A stretch of 37,239 nt of DNA, from the NCBI RefSeq assembly GCF_000503055.1, contig NZ_AYVY01000020.1, positions 49,043-86,281 of the forward strand, in the 5' to 3' direction. The stretch comes from Mesorhizobium sp. LSHC420B00. Lineage in GTDB: Bacteria > Pseudomonadota > Alphaproteobacteria > Rhizobiales > Rhizobiaceae. Below the pieces are notes generated by a model. It was not told where the DNA came from and ran no database searches. It worked only from the letters and a program-made list of their open reading frames with translations. Numbering within the stretch: the first letter of the stretch is position 1; each line of letters starts with the position of its first letter. The translations under genes were made by a program, and so were the position numbers. Below are positions 1-8,592 of this stretch, in pieces.

Positions 1-740
1 TCGCCGTCCTGGCCCGAGACCGGAACCGATCCAGCCAACCCTTGCGCCGTCAGTGCGGCGACGACGCCGCCGGCAGTGCCGTCGTTAGCGGCGACCACCG
101 CATCGACCTTGTTGTCGTTCGCGGTCAGGAACTGTTCCATGTTCTTCTGAGCGTTGGCCGGCAGCCAGCCGTCGGTATAGGCCTCGCCGACATTCTTGAT
201 CTTGCCGCTGTCGATGGCGTCCTTCAGCACTTCCATCGAACCGGCAAAAAGGAAATCGGCATTCGGATCGGCGCCCGAGCCCTTGATGAAGACATAGTTG
301 CCTTCCGGCTTCACCTTGAACACGTCGCGGGCCTGCATGCGGCCGACTTCCTTGTTGTCGAAGGTCAGGTAAAAGACGTCCTTGTTCTCGATCAGCCGGT
401 CGTAGCCGACAACCGGAATACCTTCGTCCAGCGCCTTCTGCACGGCCGGCCCTATCGCCGAGGCGTCCTGCGCCAGGATGATCAGTGCGTTGGCGCCCTG
501 CGAGATCAGGCTCTCGACGTCGGTTAGCTGCTTGCCCGGATTGGACTGTGCGTCGGCGGAGATATACTTGTCGCCGGCAGCCTCGATGGCCGCCTTCATT
601 GCGGCTTCGTCGGTCTTCCAGCGCTCTTCCTGGAAGTTCGACCAGGAAACGCCGATGACCTTGTCCTTAGCCTGCGCCACCGACGCAAGCGCCAGCGTCA
701 TGGCGACACCCGCCAGAATGGCGGTCGTGAATTTCTTCAT
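1..740 (-). CDS. xylF: D-xylose-type sugar ABC transporter substrate-binding protein (partial, C-terminus off the left edge)
   Basis: Periplasmic sugar-binding component of an ABC importer, most like XylF of the D-xylose system. About 246 residues are visible of a family length near 340-350; the C-terminal part lies beyond the window. The N-terminus is a signal peptide ([14 protein letters not shown]..., cleavage near ASVAQA-KD), followed by the periplasmic-binding type 1 fold with [33 protein letters not shown] and VPVSGQDG, all typical of XylF/RbsB-type proteins. Two ATGs are adjacent (741-743 and 738-740); GGAGG lies 2 nt before the first and 5 nt before the second, so I chose the second. 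It diverges from the ROK regulator at 1027, which fits a xylose operon controlled by its neighbour. The family is certain; xylose as substrate is inferred from sequence resemblance and the ROK partner. Confidence 0.85.
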   Translation of the reverse strand, partial: MKKFTTAILAGVAMTLALASVAQAKDKVIGVSWSNFQEERWKTDEAAMKAAIEAAGDKYISADAQSNPGKQLTDVESLISQGANALIILAQDASAIGPAVQKALDEGIPVVGYDRLIENKDVFYLTFDNKEVGRMQARDVFKVKPEGNYVFIKGSGADPNADFLFAGSMEVLKDAIDSGKIKNVGEAYTDGWLPANAQKNMEQFLTANDNKVDAVVAANDGTAGGVVAALTAQGLAGSVPVSGQDG

Positions 741-805
741 CATATCCTCCCTGCGCCGCGTACGGCGTGACCAATTGGCCCCAAAGGCCAGCTTAGAGGC
801 GCTAA

Positions 806-826
806 TTTTTTCGAGCCTCGAAAAAA
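806..826. promoter_or_regulatory. Operator-like palindrome 1 between xylF and the ROK gene
   Basis: A perfect inverted repeat: TTTTTTCGA, 3-nt spacer GCC, TCGAAAAAA. It lies 66 bp upstream of the xylF start, where a repressor could block the promoter. A related site lies at 889-909. ROK repressors bind AT-rich palindromes of about this size, so the divergent ROK protein is the obvious candidate; binding itself is inferred. Confidence 0.6.
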
Positions 827-888
827 TACTGGCCCGATCTCCCGCTGCTGTCAACATCGATTCTGATGGATTTTGATGTTGCTGCGAG

Positions 889-909
889 TTTTTTCGAGCT
901 TCGGAATAA
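889..909. promoter_or_regulatory. Operator-like palindrome 2, imperfect copy
   Basis: TTTTTTCGA, spacer GCT, TCGGAATAA. The left arm is identical to that of the palindrome at 806-826 and the right arm matches at 7 of 9 positions. The centres are 83 bp apart, close to eight helical turns, so the two sites face the same side of the helix and could be bridged by one repressor assembly. Confidence 0.5.
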
Positions 910-933
910 ACGATGACAGCGCCACCTGCATCT

Positions 934-967
934 GACACTATTTGCCTCATCCGACACTATTTGTCGG
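934..967. promoter_or_regulatory. Direct repeat and palindrome upstream of the ROK gene
   Basis: GACACTATTTG occurs at 934-944 and again at 953-963, 19 bp apart. The second copy is embedded in an inverted repeat CCGACA, 5-nt spacer, TGTCGG (951-967). The element is about 60 bp before the ROK start codon and could be part of its promoter or an autoregulatory site. No clear -35/-10 pair was identified. Confidence 0.35.
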
Positions 968-1026
968 CATTACCGACGGCTTCCGGTTCATGAGCGGCCG
1001 CGGCAAACCGGGAGGAAAGCAAAACG

Positions 1027-2271
1027 ATGTCGGTCGGAATCCGCCATGACGATTTGCGCCGGCGCAACCGGGCGATGGTGATCTCGGCCGTGCGCCGGGC
1101 CGGCCAGCCATCGCGTACGGAGATCGCCGCAACCACCGGCCTCAGCCATTCGACCATATCGGCGATCTCCTCCGACCTGATACGGGAAGGCATCCTCGCC
1201 GAGAGCAAGGCAAGCGAACCCGTTTCGTTGAAACGCGGTCGTCCGCAGGTCGGCCTCGCCCTCAATCCGGAAGCGGCGGCGGTGCTGACCGTGGTGTTGT
1301 CGCTGAATTTCCTGTCGGCCGCCATCATCGACTATGCGGGGCAGGTGGTCGCCGAGGAACAGCGCCGGCTGGACACGCTGACCATGCCGCGCGACGAACT
1401 GATCCGCGAATGCATGGCCATCGTCCGGCGCCGGCTGGACGATCCAGATCTTGACGTCCGCAGTGTCGCCCGCATCGCCCTGGCGATTCAGGGAATTACC
1501 GACTCCCCTGCACGCGCCATGCTGTGGTCGCCGATCACGCCGCAGACGGACATCGCCTTTGCCGACATGCTGGAAGATGAATTCGGCATCCCGGCCACGG
1601 TGGAGAACGACTGCAATATGATGGCGGTGGCTTTGCGCTGGCGCGATCCGGATCGCTATCGCGACGACTTCATCGCCATCCTGCTTTCGCACGGCATCGG
1701 CATGGGGCTGGTGTTGAAGGGCGAGCTGTTCACCGGCACGCATTCCTCGGGCGGCGAGTTTGGCCACATGATCCATCGTCCGGGCGGCGCGCTCTGCCGT
1801 TGCGGGCGGCGCGGCTGCATCGAGGCCTATGCCGGCAATTACGCCATCTGGCGCAACGCCACGCAGATGAGCGAAGACAGCCAACCGGTCGCCGACGTCA
1901 GCGACGCCGACATGCGCGCGCTGGCGGTTCGGGCGCGCGAGAAGGACGGGCCGGAACGCGAAGCCTACCGCAAGGCCGGCGAAGCGCTGGGTTTCGGTCT
2001 CGGCTCGCTGTTCGCGCTGATCGATCCGGCACCGGTCGCAATGGTCGGCGCCAGTGCCGCCGCCTTTGATCTGATCGAGCCGGCCTTGCGGAAGGCCATC
2101 GCCCAGACCGCCGGCGGCCAGCATTCGGGCTCGATCTCCTTCGATACCGAGCCGAACGAATTGCCGCTGATCCGCGAAGGCTGTGCAATGCGGGCGTTAA
2201 GCTTCGTCGACCAGCAGATTTTCGCGCCGGGCGCGCAAATGAGGCCCGGCGTCAGAAAGAACGTAGCCTGA
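1027..2271 (+). CDS. ROK-family transcriptional repressor (XylR-like)
   Basis: A 414-aa cytoplasmic regulator with an N-terminal winged helix-turn-helix (about residues 9-62, SRTEIAATTGLSHSTISAI) and a C-terminal ROK sugar-kinase-like domain. The ROK zinc motif is complete: H247, then C257, C259 and C264 in CRCGRRGC, with the E-F-G-H segment just before. The catalytic-type N194-D195 pair (VENDCN) is also retained. The DxGxT phosphate-binding loop expected near residue 90-100 is degenerate (LNFLSAAI), which fits a sugar-responsive repressor rather than an active kinase. GGGAGG precedes the ATG at suitable spacing. It diverges from xylF and ends 9 bp from the convergent phoB gene. Xylose as inducer is inferred from the neighbour; another sugar of the same transporter class is possible. 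Confidence 0.88.
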   Translation: MSVGIRHDDLRRRNRAMVISAVRRAGQPSRTEIAATTGLSHSTISAISSDLIREGILAESKASEPVSLKRGRPQVGLALNPEAAAVLTVVLSLNFLSAAIIDYAGQVVAEEQRRLDTLTMPRDELIRECMAIVRRRLDDPDLDVRSVARIALAIQGITDSPARAMLWSPITPQTDIAFADMLEDEFGIPATVENDCNMMAVALRWRDPDRYRDDFIAILLSHGIGMGLVLKGELFTGTHSSGGEFGHMIHRPGGALCRCGRRGCIEAYAGNYAIWRNATQMSEDSQPVADVSDADMRALAVRAREKDGPEREAYRKAGEALGFGLGSLFALIDPAPVAMVGASAAAFDLIEPALRKAIAQTAGGQHSGSISFDTEPNELPLIREGCAMRALSFVDQQIFAPGAQMRPGVRKNVA

Positions 2272-2280
2272 CTGGGCGGG

Positions 2281-2970
2281 TCAATCTTCCCTGATCGCGT
2301 AGCCGGCACCGCGGATGGTGCGGATGACATCAGGCATGCGGCCGTTGTTGACGGCTTTGCGCAGCCGCCCGACATGCACGTCGACGGTGCGTTCGTCGAT
2401 ATAGATCGTCTCGCCCCAGACATTATCGAGTAACTGGCTGCGCGAGAAGACGCGGCCCGGATGCCGCATCATGAATTCGAGCAACCGGAATTCGGTCGGC
2501 CCGAGCCGGATCTCGGTCTTCTTGCGATACACCCTGTGCGATTCGCGATCGAGCACGATGTCGCCGACCTTCAGCACGCTGGACAGCACTTCCGGCTTGG
2601 CGCGGCGCAGCAGCGCCTTGACCCTGGCCATGAATTCCGGTGTCGAAAACGGTTTGACCAGATAGTCGTCGGCGCCGGTCGAAAGACCGCGTACCCGGTC
2701 GCTCTCCTCGCCGCGCGCGGTCAGCATGATGATCGGCAGCCGTTCGGTTTCGGGGCGCACCCGCAACCGGCGGCAGAGCTCGATGCCGGAAACCGCTGGT
2801 ATCATCCAGTCGAGCACCAGAAGATCGGGCACATTCTCCTGCAAACGGATCTCGGCTTCGTCGCCGCGTGTCACCACCTCGACCTGGTAGCCTTCGGATT
2901 CGAGATTGTAGCGGAGCAGCACACCCAACGGCTCCTCGTCCTCCACCACCATTATGCGTGGTGCGATCAT
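2281..2970 (-). CDS. phoB: Phosphate regulon response regulator PhoB
   Basis: A 229-aa OmpR/PhoB-class response regulator that activates genes with PHO boxes when phosphate is scarce. The receiver domain (about 5-120) has acidic pocket E10/D11, phospho-acceptor D54 (LVLDWMIP), T84 (MLTARG) and K106 (LVKPFS). The C-terminal winged helix (about 132-228) contains LGPTEFRLLEFMMRHPGRV and the recognition segment ERTVDVHVGRLRKAV, typical of PhoB. It is the last gene of the pst-phoU-phoB run, 16 bp after phoU. The sensor kinase gene phoR is not in this operon and must lie elsewhere. A start at the internal methionine (residue 7) is possible but the first ATG matches the usual alphaproteobacterial length. 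Confidence 0.96.
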   Translation of the reverse strand: MIAPRIMVVEDEEPLGVLLRYNLESEGYQVEVVTRGDEAEIRLQENVPDLLVLDWMIPAVSGIELCRRLRVRPETERLPIIMLTARGEESDRVRGLSTGADDYLVKPFSTPEFMARVKALLRRAKPEVLSSVLKVGDIVLDRESHRVYRKKTEIRLGPTEFRLLEFMMRHPGRVFSRSQLLDNVWGETIYIDERTVDVHVGRLRKAVNNGRMPDVIRTIRGAGYAIRED

Positions 2971-2986
2971 CGGCTGGGCACCCCCA

Positions 2987-3694
2987 TCATGTCGCCGGTG
3001 CGGACATTGTCGTTTCGTCTTGCTTCGGACGATTGACCGGCAATTGCTCGCCGGTCAGCACATAATACGCATTTTCGGCGATGTTGGTGACATGGTCGCC
3101 GATCCGCTCCAGATTCTTGGCGCAGAACAGCAGATGCGTGCAAGCGGTGATGTTGCGCGGGTCTTCCATCATGTAGGTCAACAGTTCGCGGAACACCGAC
3201 GTATATTTGACGTCGATGCGCTCGTCGGCGGCGCGTAGCTTGGCCAACGCGGCCGCATCGCCTGCAGCATACTCCTCGATGACGCCCTGCACCTGGATGA
3301 GCACCAGCTGCGCCATCGCATCGATGGAATGCGATAGGTCGCGCGGTGTGACGCTAAGGCCGACCGCACTCACACGCTTGGCGATATTCTTGGCAAGGTC
3401 GCCGATGCGTTCGAGATCGCCGGCCATGCGGATCGCCCCGACGACATGGCGCAGATCGTGGGCCATCGGCTGGCGCTTGGCGATCAGGGTGATGGCGCGG
3501 TCGTCCAGTTCGCGTTGACGCGCATCCATGATGGCATCGTCGGAAACGACGCGTTGCGCCAGCACGTTGTCAGAATTCAACAGGGCCTTGGTCGCCCCGC
3601 CGACCATCGAACCGGCGAGGTCGGCCATGTCGCGGATCAGCTTGCTGATCTGCTCGAGATCCTCGTCGAAAGAAGCGACTGTGTGTTCGCCCAT
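2987..3694 (-). CDS. phoU: Phosphate signalling protein PhoU
   Basis: A 235-aa all-helical cytoplasmic protein that couples the PstSCAB transporter to PhoR/PhoB signalling and prevents regulon activation under phosphate excess. Two PhoU repeats are visible, each with the characteristic acidic metal-binding segment: LERIGDLAKNIAKR in the first and LERIGDHVTNIAENAYY in the second, plus DDRAITLIAKRQPMAHDLR. GAGGACAGGACC precedes the ATG. It lies between pstB (32 bp upstream) and phoB (16 bp downstream), the standard position. Length matches the family. Confidence 0.96.
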   Translation of the reverse strand: MGEHTVASFDEDLEQISKLIRDMADLAGSMVGGATKALLNSDNVLAQRVVSDDAIMDARQRELDDRAITLIAKRQPMAHDLRHVVGAIRMAGDLERIGDLAKNIAKRVSAVGLSVTPRDLSHSIDAMAQLVLIQVQGVIEEYAAGDAAALAKLRAADERIDVKYTSVFRELLTYMMEDPRNITACTHLLFCAKNLERIGDHVTNIAENAYYVLTGEQLPVNRPKQDETTMSAPAT

Positions 3695-3726
3695 GGTCCT
3701 GTCCTCATATGCGTGATCGGAACGGC

Positions 3727-4530
3727 TCAGCCGAAGCGGCCGGTGATGTAATCCTGCGTGCGCTTCTCGCGGGGCGACGTGAAGATCTTCTCGGTCCGGT
3801 CGAACTCTACCAGTTCACCCAGATACATGAAGGCGGTCTGGCGCGACACGCGCGCCGCCTGCTGCATGTTGTGGGTGACGATGACGATCGTGTAGTCGGC
3901 TTGCAATTCGTCGATCAGTTCCTCGATCTTGGCGGTCGACAGCGGGTCGAGTGCCGAAGCCGGCTCGTCGAGCAGAATGACTTCCGGCTTCACCGCCACG
4001 GTGCGGGCAATACAAAGCCGCTGCTGCTGGCCGCCTGACAGGCTCAAGCCGCTGGCGTTGAGCTTGTCCTTGACCTCGCCCCACAGCGCGGCCCGCTTCA
4101 ACGCTTGTTCGACGCGGCCGTCCATTTCGGACTTGCCCAGATTCTCATAAAGCCTGACGCCGAAGGCGATGTTCTCGTAGATCGACATCGGGAACGGCGT
4201 CGGCTTCTGGAACACCATGCCGATCTTGGTCCTCAGGAGATTGAGGTCCTGCGAGCGGTCGAGAATGTTCTTGCCGTCGAGCAGCACCTGGCCCTCGGCT
4301 GTCTGCTTCGGGTAGAGTTCGTAGATGCGGTTGAACACACGCAGCAGCGTCGATTTCCCGCAGCCCGAAGGGCCGATGAAGGCAGTGACGCTGCGCTCGG
4401 GCAGCGACAAGGTGATGTCCTTCAACGCCTTGCTCTGGCCGTAGTAGAAGTTGAGGTTCTTGACCTCGATCTTCGTCTTCTCGGCGACCGTTTCGGTCAT
4501 CGTCATGTCCGGGGACAACATCTGTGTCAT
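3727..4530 (-). CDS. pstB: Phosphate ABC transporter ATP-binding protein PstB
   Basis: A 267-aa ATPase that powers phosphate import with PstA/PstC at the inner membrane. Walker [10 protein letters not shown] (53-61), signature LSGGQQQR (164-171), Walker B VILLDEP (184-190) and the switch His in VTHN are all present; QDYITGRFG at the end is the classical PstB C-terminus. The open frame extends 33 codons further upstream, but the ATG at 4528-4530 overlaps the pstA stop codon as ATGA, with a GAGAGGAC Shine-Dalgarno sequence before it; this translational coupling decides the start. The stretch upstream of it reads like pstA DNA in another frame. Confidence 0.97.
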   Translation of the reverse strand: MTQMLSPDMTMTETVAEKTKIEVKNLNFYYGQSKALKDITLSLPERSVTAFIGPSGCGKSTLLRVFNRIYELYPKQTAEGQVLLDGKNILDRSQDLNLLRTKIGMVFQKPTPFPMSIYENIAFGVRLYENLGKSEMDGRVEQALKRAALWGEVKDKLNASGLSLSGGQQQRLCIARTVAVKPEVILLDEPASALDPLSTAKIEELIDELQADYTIVIVTHNMQQAARVSRQTAFMYLGELVEFDRTEKIFTSPREKRTQDYITGRFG

Positions 4531-5378
4531 CTGTCCTCTCTGCGTCCGGTAAGGCTGCGGGCGAGGATGCTCAAGCCCAGAACCGTCAGGGTGATTATGA
4601 GTGCGCCGGTCCACGCCAGTTGCTGCCATTCCTCATAAGGGCTGAGAGCGAACTGGAAGATGGTCACCGGCAGGCTGGCCATCGGCGCGTTGATATTGCT
4701 GCTCCAGAACTGGTTGTTGAGCGCGGTGAAGAGCAGCGGCGCCGTCTCGCCGGAAATGCGTGCTATCGCCAGCAATATGCCGGTGACGATGCCGGACAAT
4801 GCGGCGCGGTAGGCGACCGAGCGGATCACCACCCAGCGCGGCGCGCCGATCGCGGCGCCGGCTTCACGCAACGCGTTCGGCACCAGGTTGAGCATGTCTT
4901 CAGTGGTGCGCACGACCACCGGAATGACCAGGATGGCAAGCGCAACGGCGCCGGCTATGGCCGAGAAATGTCCCATTGGCCGCACCATCAGTTCATAGAC
5001 GAACAAGCCGATGATGATCGACGGCGCCGACAACAGGATGTCGTTGATGAAGCGCACGACGGTGGTGATGCGCGAGAAACGCCCATATTCGGCCATGTAG
5101 GTTCCCGCCAGCACGCCGATCGGCGTGCCGACGACAACGGCGATGATCGTCATCAGCAGGCTGCCCGCGATTGCATTGAGCAGGCCGCCGGCCTCGCCTG
5201 GCGGTGGCGTCATCTCGGTGAAGACCGCGAACGAAAGCCCGGCTGTGCCCTTATAGACCAGTGCACCGAGAATGAGCGCCAGCCAGGCAAGCCCGATGCC
5301 GGCGGCGACGACGCAAAGCGCCATCATCACCGAATTCCTGGCTTTGCGGCGGCTGTGGAGCGATGAGGATGTCGACAT
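4527..5378 (-). CDS. pstA: Phosphate ABC transporter permease PstA
   Basis: A 283-aa inner-membrane permease with about six transmembrane helices. A cytoplasmic Arg/Lys-rich N-terminus ([11 protein letters not shown]) precedes the first helix ([20 protein letters not shown]). The coupling loop that contacts PstB is in [21 protein letters not shown], and the [24 protein letters not shown] segment is strongly conserved in PstA. It starts 3 bp after the pstC stop and its TGA overlaps the pstB ATG, so pstC-pstA-pstB form one tightly coupled unit. Confidence 0.96.
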   Translation of the reverse strand: MSTSSSLHSRRKARNSVMMALCVVAAGIGLAWLALILGALVYKGTAGLSFAVFTEMTPPPGEAGGLLNAIAGSLLMTIIAVVVGTPIGVLAGTYMAEYGRFSRITTVVRFINDILLSAPSIIIGLFVYELMVRPMGHFSAIAGAVALAILVIPVVVRTTEDMLNLVPNALREAGAAIGAPRWVVIRSVAYRAALSGIVTGILLAIARISGETAPLLFTALNNQFWSSNINAPMASLPVTIFQFALSPYEEWQQLAWTGALIITLTVLGLSILARSLTGRREDR

Positions 5379-5381
5379 CGG

Positions 5382-6368
5382 TCAGACTCCCGTACGGGCG
5401 TCGATCCGCATCAGCATATAGCGGGCGGCGGCAAGGATCAGGAAAGTGATGACGAACAGGATCAGGCCGAGCGAAACCAGAGAGGAGGTGTAGAGATCGC
5501 CGTCGGCCTCGGTGAACTCATTGGCGATGGTCGCCGAGATCGTCGTGCCCGGCGCGAACAGAGAGGCGCTGATGCGGTGGGCGTTGCCAATGACGAAGGT
5601 CACCGCCATGGTTTCGCCGAGCGCGCGGCCGAGGCCAAGCATGACGCCGCCCATGATACCGATGCGGGTATAGGGAATGACCACGCGCCGGGTCACTTCC
5701 CAGGTCGTGCAACCGATGCCGTAGGCCGATTCCTTCAGCACCGCCGGCACCGTATCGAAGACGTCCTTGGTGATCGAGGTGATGAAGGGCAGCACCATGA
5801 TGGCGAGGATCAGCGCCGAGGTCAGAAGGCCGATGCCGTAAGGAGGGCCGGCGAAAAGGCTGGATAGTCCCGGCACGCCGTGGAAGATGTTGATGATGAA
5901 GGGCTGTATCGTCGTCTGCAGGAACGGCGCGAACACGAACAGGCCCCAGATGCCGTAGATGATCGAGGGAATGCCGGCCAACAGCTCGACCGCTATGCCG
6001 ATCGGGCGCCTGAGCGGGCGCGGGCAGAGTTCGGTGAGAAACACGGCAATGCCGATGCCGATCGGAACCGCGATCAGGATGGCGATGGCCGCCGTGACCA
6101 GCGTGCCGTAGATCGGCGCCAGCGCGCCAAATTTTTCCGTTACCGGATTCCAGCTTTCAGTCGTCAGGAAAGAGAACCCGAAGGACGACAGGGCCTGCCA
6201 TGAGCCGGCAAACAGCGAGATTGCGACACCACCGAGGATGACCAGCACAAGAATTGCGGAAGCGCGGGTGAGTCCGCGGAATATGGCGTCTGTGAGCGCG
6301 AAGCGCCGCACCGTAGCTTCCCTGGCCCGGGCTGCAGATGATAGCATGGCATCGGAAGCGATGGTCAT
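5382..6368 (-). CDS. pstC: Phosphate ABC transporter permease PstC
   Basis: A 328-aa inner-membrane permease, partner of PstA. Hydrophobic helices start near residue 38 (ASAILVLVILGGVAISLF). Diagnostic segments include AVELLAGIPSIIYGIWGLFVFAPFL, the EAA-type coupling loop KESAYGIGCTTWEVTRRVVIP and GLGRALGETMAVTFVIGN. The frame is open for 89 more codons upstream, but that stretch is Arg/Gly-rich shadow sequence across the pstS-pstC gap and the pstS 3' end. The ATG at 6366-6368 is preceded by GAGGACCC and begins a normal-length PstC. pstC follows pstS after a 59-bp gap with a strong stem-loop. Confidence 0.96.
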   Translation of the reverse strand: MTIASDAMLSSAARAREATVRRFALTDAIFRGLTRASAILVLVILGGVAISLFAGSWQALSSFGFSFLTTESWNPVTEKFGALAPIYGTLVTAAIAILIAVPIGIGIAVFLTELCPRPLRRPIGIAVELLAGIPSIIYGIWGLFVFAPFLQTTIQPFIINIFHGVPGLSSLFAGPPYGIGLLTSALILAIMVLPFITSITKDVFDTVPAVLKESAYGIGCTTWEVTRRVVIPYTRIGIMGGVMLGLGRALGETMAVTFVIGNAHRISASLFAPGTTISATIANEFTEADGDLYTSSLVSLGLILFVITFLILAAARYMLMRIDARTGV

Positions 6369-6392
6369 TGGGTCCTCGCGATTGAAGGCAAC

Positions 6393-6419
6393 AGGGAGGG
6401 CGCCGTCGACGCCCTCCCT
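6393..6419 (-). other. Stem-loop between pstS and pstC
   Basis: A perfect 10-bp inverted repeat (AGGGAGGGCG / CGCCCTCCCT) with a 7-nt loop in the pstS-pstC gap, without a following U-run. Such hairpins after the first gene of binding-protein operons stabilise the 3' end of the abundant binding-protein mRNA or partly terminate transcription, giving more PstS than permease. That role is inferred from position. Confidence 0.75.
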
Positions 6420-6427
6420 GGAGGAGA

Positions 6428-7489
6428 TTACATAGCCGAGTAGAGCGGCTTGCCGTCGCTGCCGACGACTTCCTTGGCCCACATGGCCTTGACGCTCTCG
6501 ACCACCTTGTCGGGCATCGGAACGTAGTCCAGCTCGCCGGCCATCTCGTCGCCCTTGTCGTATGCCCAGGCGAAGAATTTGAGCGCTTCGCCGGTGGTCG
6601 CCGCGTCGTCCGGCTTCTTGTACAGGAGGATCCACGTCGCCGCCGTCATTGGCCAGGACTCGGCGCCCGGCTCGTTGGCGAGGATGACGCCATAGCCCGG
6701 CTGCGAGCTCCAGTCGGCATTGGCCGCTGCCGCCGAGAATGCCGCCGCGGTGGGTTCGACCTTCTTGCCGTCCTTGTTGATCATATCGGTGTGGGTGAGC
6801 TTGTTCTGCTTGGCATAGGCGTATTCGACATAGCCGATCGCGCCGCCGGTCTGGGAGACGTTGTTGGCAACGCCCTCATTGCCCTTGGCGCCGATGCCCA
6901 CGGGCCATTCCACGGCCTTGTCGACGCCGACCTTTTCTTTCCAGTCCGCGCTGACGTCGCCGAGGTAGTATGTGAAGTTGAACGTCGTGCCCGACCCATC
7001 GGAACGGTGAACGACCGCGATCGCCTGCGAAGGCAGCTTGACGTCGGGATTGAGCTTCTTGATCGCCTCGTCATCCCAGCTCGTGATCTTGCCGAGGAAG
7101 ATGTCGGCCAGCGTCGGGCCGTCGAGAACCAACTCGCCCGGCTTGATGCCTTCGAGGTTGACGACGGGAACGATGCCGCCCATCACCATCGGGAACTGAG
7201 CCAATCCGGACGATTCAAGCTCTTCGCCTTTCAGCGGCGCATCAGAAGCGCCGAAGGTAACGGTCTTGGCTTTGATCTGCTTGATGCCGCCGCCGGAACC
7301 GATCGACTGATAGTTAAGCCCAATGCCGGTGTCTTTCTTGTAAGTGTCGGCCCACTTCGCATAGATCGGGTAGGGGAAGGTGGCGCCGGCGCCGGAGATG
7401 TCCGCGGCGAGCGCGGCGGACAGGGTGAGGGTAGTCGTCGCCGCAGCCATTGCAATCGCAACGGCCGCCGAGCGGATGAAATGTCTCAT
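6428..7489 (-). CDS. pstS: Phosphate ABC transporter substrate-binding protein PstS
   Basis: A 353-aa periplasmic phosphate-binding protein. It has a Sec signal peptide ([14 protein letters not shown]..., cleavage near [12 protein letters not shown]). Phosphate-binding segments of PstS are clear: [49 protein letters not shown] and [15 protein letters not shown]. The length fits the family. It is first in the leftward pst operon, with the PHO box 77-105 bp upstream of its start, and is separated from pstC by a stem-loop that probably sets its higher expression. Confidence 0.97.
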   Translation of the reverse strand: MRHFIRSAAVAIAMAAATTTLTLSAALAADISGAGATFPYPIYAKWADTYKKDTGIGLNYQSIGSGGGIKQIKAKTVTFGASDAPLKGEELESSGLAQFPMVMGGIVPVVNLEGIKPGELVLDGPTLADIFLGKITSWDDEAIKKLNPDVKLPSQAIAVVHRSDGSGTTFNFTYYLGDVSADWKEKVGVDKAVEWPVGIGAKGNEGVANNVSQTGGAIGYVEYAYAKQNKLTHTDMINKDGKKVEPTAAAFSAAAANADWSSQPGYGVILANEPGAESWPMTAATWILLYKKPDDAATTGEALKFFAWAYDKGDEMAGELDYVPMPDKVVESVKAMWAKEVVGSDGKPLYSAM

Positions 7490-7565
7490 GTGGCCTGCTC
7501 CTGTTCGGAATATGGTCTCTCGGCGCCATTCCTCCGGCGCCCGCTGAGGCCAATAGCCCCCGATT

Positions 7566-7594
7566 ATTACAGTCGCATGACAGTTTCATGTCGC
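7566..7594 (-). promoter_or_regulatory. PHO box (PhoB binding site) upstream of pstS
   Basis: On the minus strand three 7-bp units repeat every 11 bp: GCGACAT, then CTGTCAT, then CTGTAAT, separated by GAAA and GCGA. This is the classical PHO-box architecture (CTGTCAT-like halves with 4-bp spacers). It is placed just upstream of the expected pstS promoter, so the operon is probably activated by its own last product, PhoB. Confidence 0.8.
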
Positions 7595-7620
7595 TCCGGT
7601 AACGTCGTCCAGCCGGGTTA

Positions 7621-8150
7621 AGAAGGAACGGCCGCGGGCTTTGTCGGCATGGGCCGCGGTTTGCCGCTGGAATCAGCAGCTTGCGTGAATTCCGGCCGGC
7701 TTTGTCCGCTCGACGATAGCAGCCACTGACCTTGAGAAGAAAAAAGCCGGACGGGAGCGCGTTGCATGCAGCCAGAACGTGTCATGGCCGCGCCATCGCC
7801 GAAACAGGTCCGTTGGGGTAAATCTGACCCTGTTTCTTGCCGGCGGTCGCTGCTCCCGCCCGTAACTGGAGGAGCGGAACTTCGAATATCCCATTGTCGC
7901 GACTGAGCGCGCCATTGGGTATGGTGCGATCGCACCATGGCCTTACGCTGGAAGCGGTGACGAATCGCAAGGTTTTAATTCGCCTCGCGCTGGACCTCCA
8001 TCCGCGCCCGACCCGGCGATCGATCTTTCGAGCGGGGCCTTCGACTGGAAGTGCGGCGATTTCTACTTCACCTTACCTACTCCCTCTGCACTATTCCGCC
8101 GGTTGTCGGTTGGGCCGAAGCAGCGTTATAAGCTTGCAGGGGTGTTGCTG
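7621..8150. other. Gene-free stretch upstream of the pst operon
   Basis: About 530 bp with no convincing gene; the frames open here lack start signals and have low-complexity Arg/Ser/Pro composition. In several relatives phoR sits near pst, but nothing here resembles a histidine kinase. The only structured feature seen is the perfect palindrome at 7921-7938. The promoter of the lipoprotein gene at 8151 presumably lies at the right end. Confidence 0.5.
7921..7938. repeat. Perfect 18-bp palindrome centred on GCGATCGC
   Basis: ATGGTGCGA followed directly by its reverse complement TCGCACCAT, with no spacer. It stands alone in the gene-free stretch, too far from pstS (432 bp) to be an obvious operator for it and about 210 bp before the lipoprotein gene. 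It could be a protein-binding site; function unknown. Confidence 0.5.
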
Positions 8151-8501
8151 ATGTTTCGACGGATTCTGCCTGTCTTCCTGTGCCTGGCGCTGCTTCTGGG
8201 AACCGGCTGCGCGCGCAGCTATGACGGCACCGTGATCATTCCCAAGCCGCTCGATGTTCGCCGTTTCTGGGACCGGCCTTCTCCGCAGGCGCAAGCCGAA
8301 CAGTCGCAGCTGGAGACCGATGTCTTTCCTGTGGCGCCTCAAACGCCGAAAAGGCCGGCGGTGCGCCGGAGCGCAGCTTCCGTTGCAGCGCCACGAAGGA
8401 AGGTCGCCAATCCGCCCATGCTGTCATCGGAGCCGGCGAAGCCGCTCACCTGCAGGAATGTCAGCCAGCCCGGCAAACGGGCCCGCATGGTCTGCGAATA
8501 A
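8151..8501 (+). CDS. Small predicted lipoprotein, unknown function
   Basis: A 116-aa protein with a lipoprotein-type signal: MFRRILPVFLCLALLLGTGC, with Cys20 as the likely lipidated residue (the -3 to -1 residues are G-T-G, slightly off the consensus lipobox). The mature part is short, Pro/Ala/Arg-rich (VAPQTPKRPAVRRSAASVAAPRRK) and probably disordered, with a second Cys pair near the C-terminus (TCRNVSQPGKRARMVCE). The frame is open upstream, but ATG 8151 starts the hydrophobic signal and has GCAGGGG before it. I do not recognise a family; it is likely an envelope protein anchored to a membrane. Confidence 0.65.
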   Translation: MFRRILPVFLCLALLLGTGCARSYDGTVIIPKPLDVRRFWDRPSPQAQAEQSQLETDVFPVAPQTPKRPAVRRSAASVAAPRRKVANPPMLSSEPAKPLTCRNVSQPGKRARMVCE

Positions 8502-8592
8502 CCAACCGGCCGTCGGTCGATACGTGCGGCTGTAGGCCTTGAAGCGGCTATCCGGCCAGCCGTTCGCCGTCTCGGGACATCGCCTGCCCTGG

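Noticed and set aside
988..2124. 378-codon open frame on the minus strand
   Set aside because: Shadow of the ROK gene, whose HTH and zinc motifs are unambiguous.
6369..6635. N-terminal extension of pstC
   Set aside because: Low-complexity Arg/Gly sequence read through the pstS 3' end and the stem-loop; ATG 6368 has a ribosome site and gives normal length.
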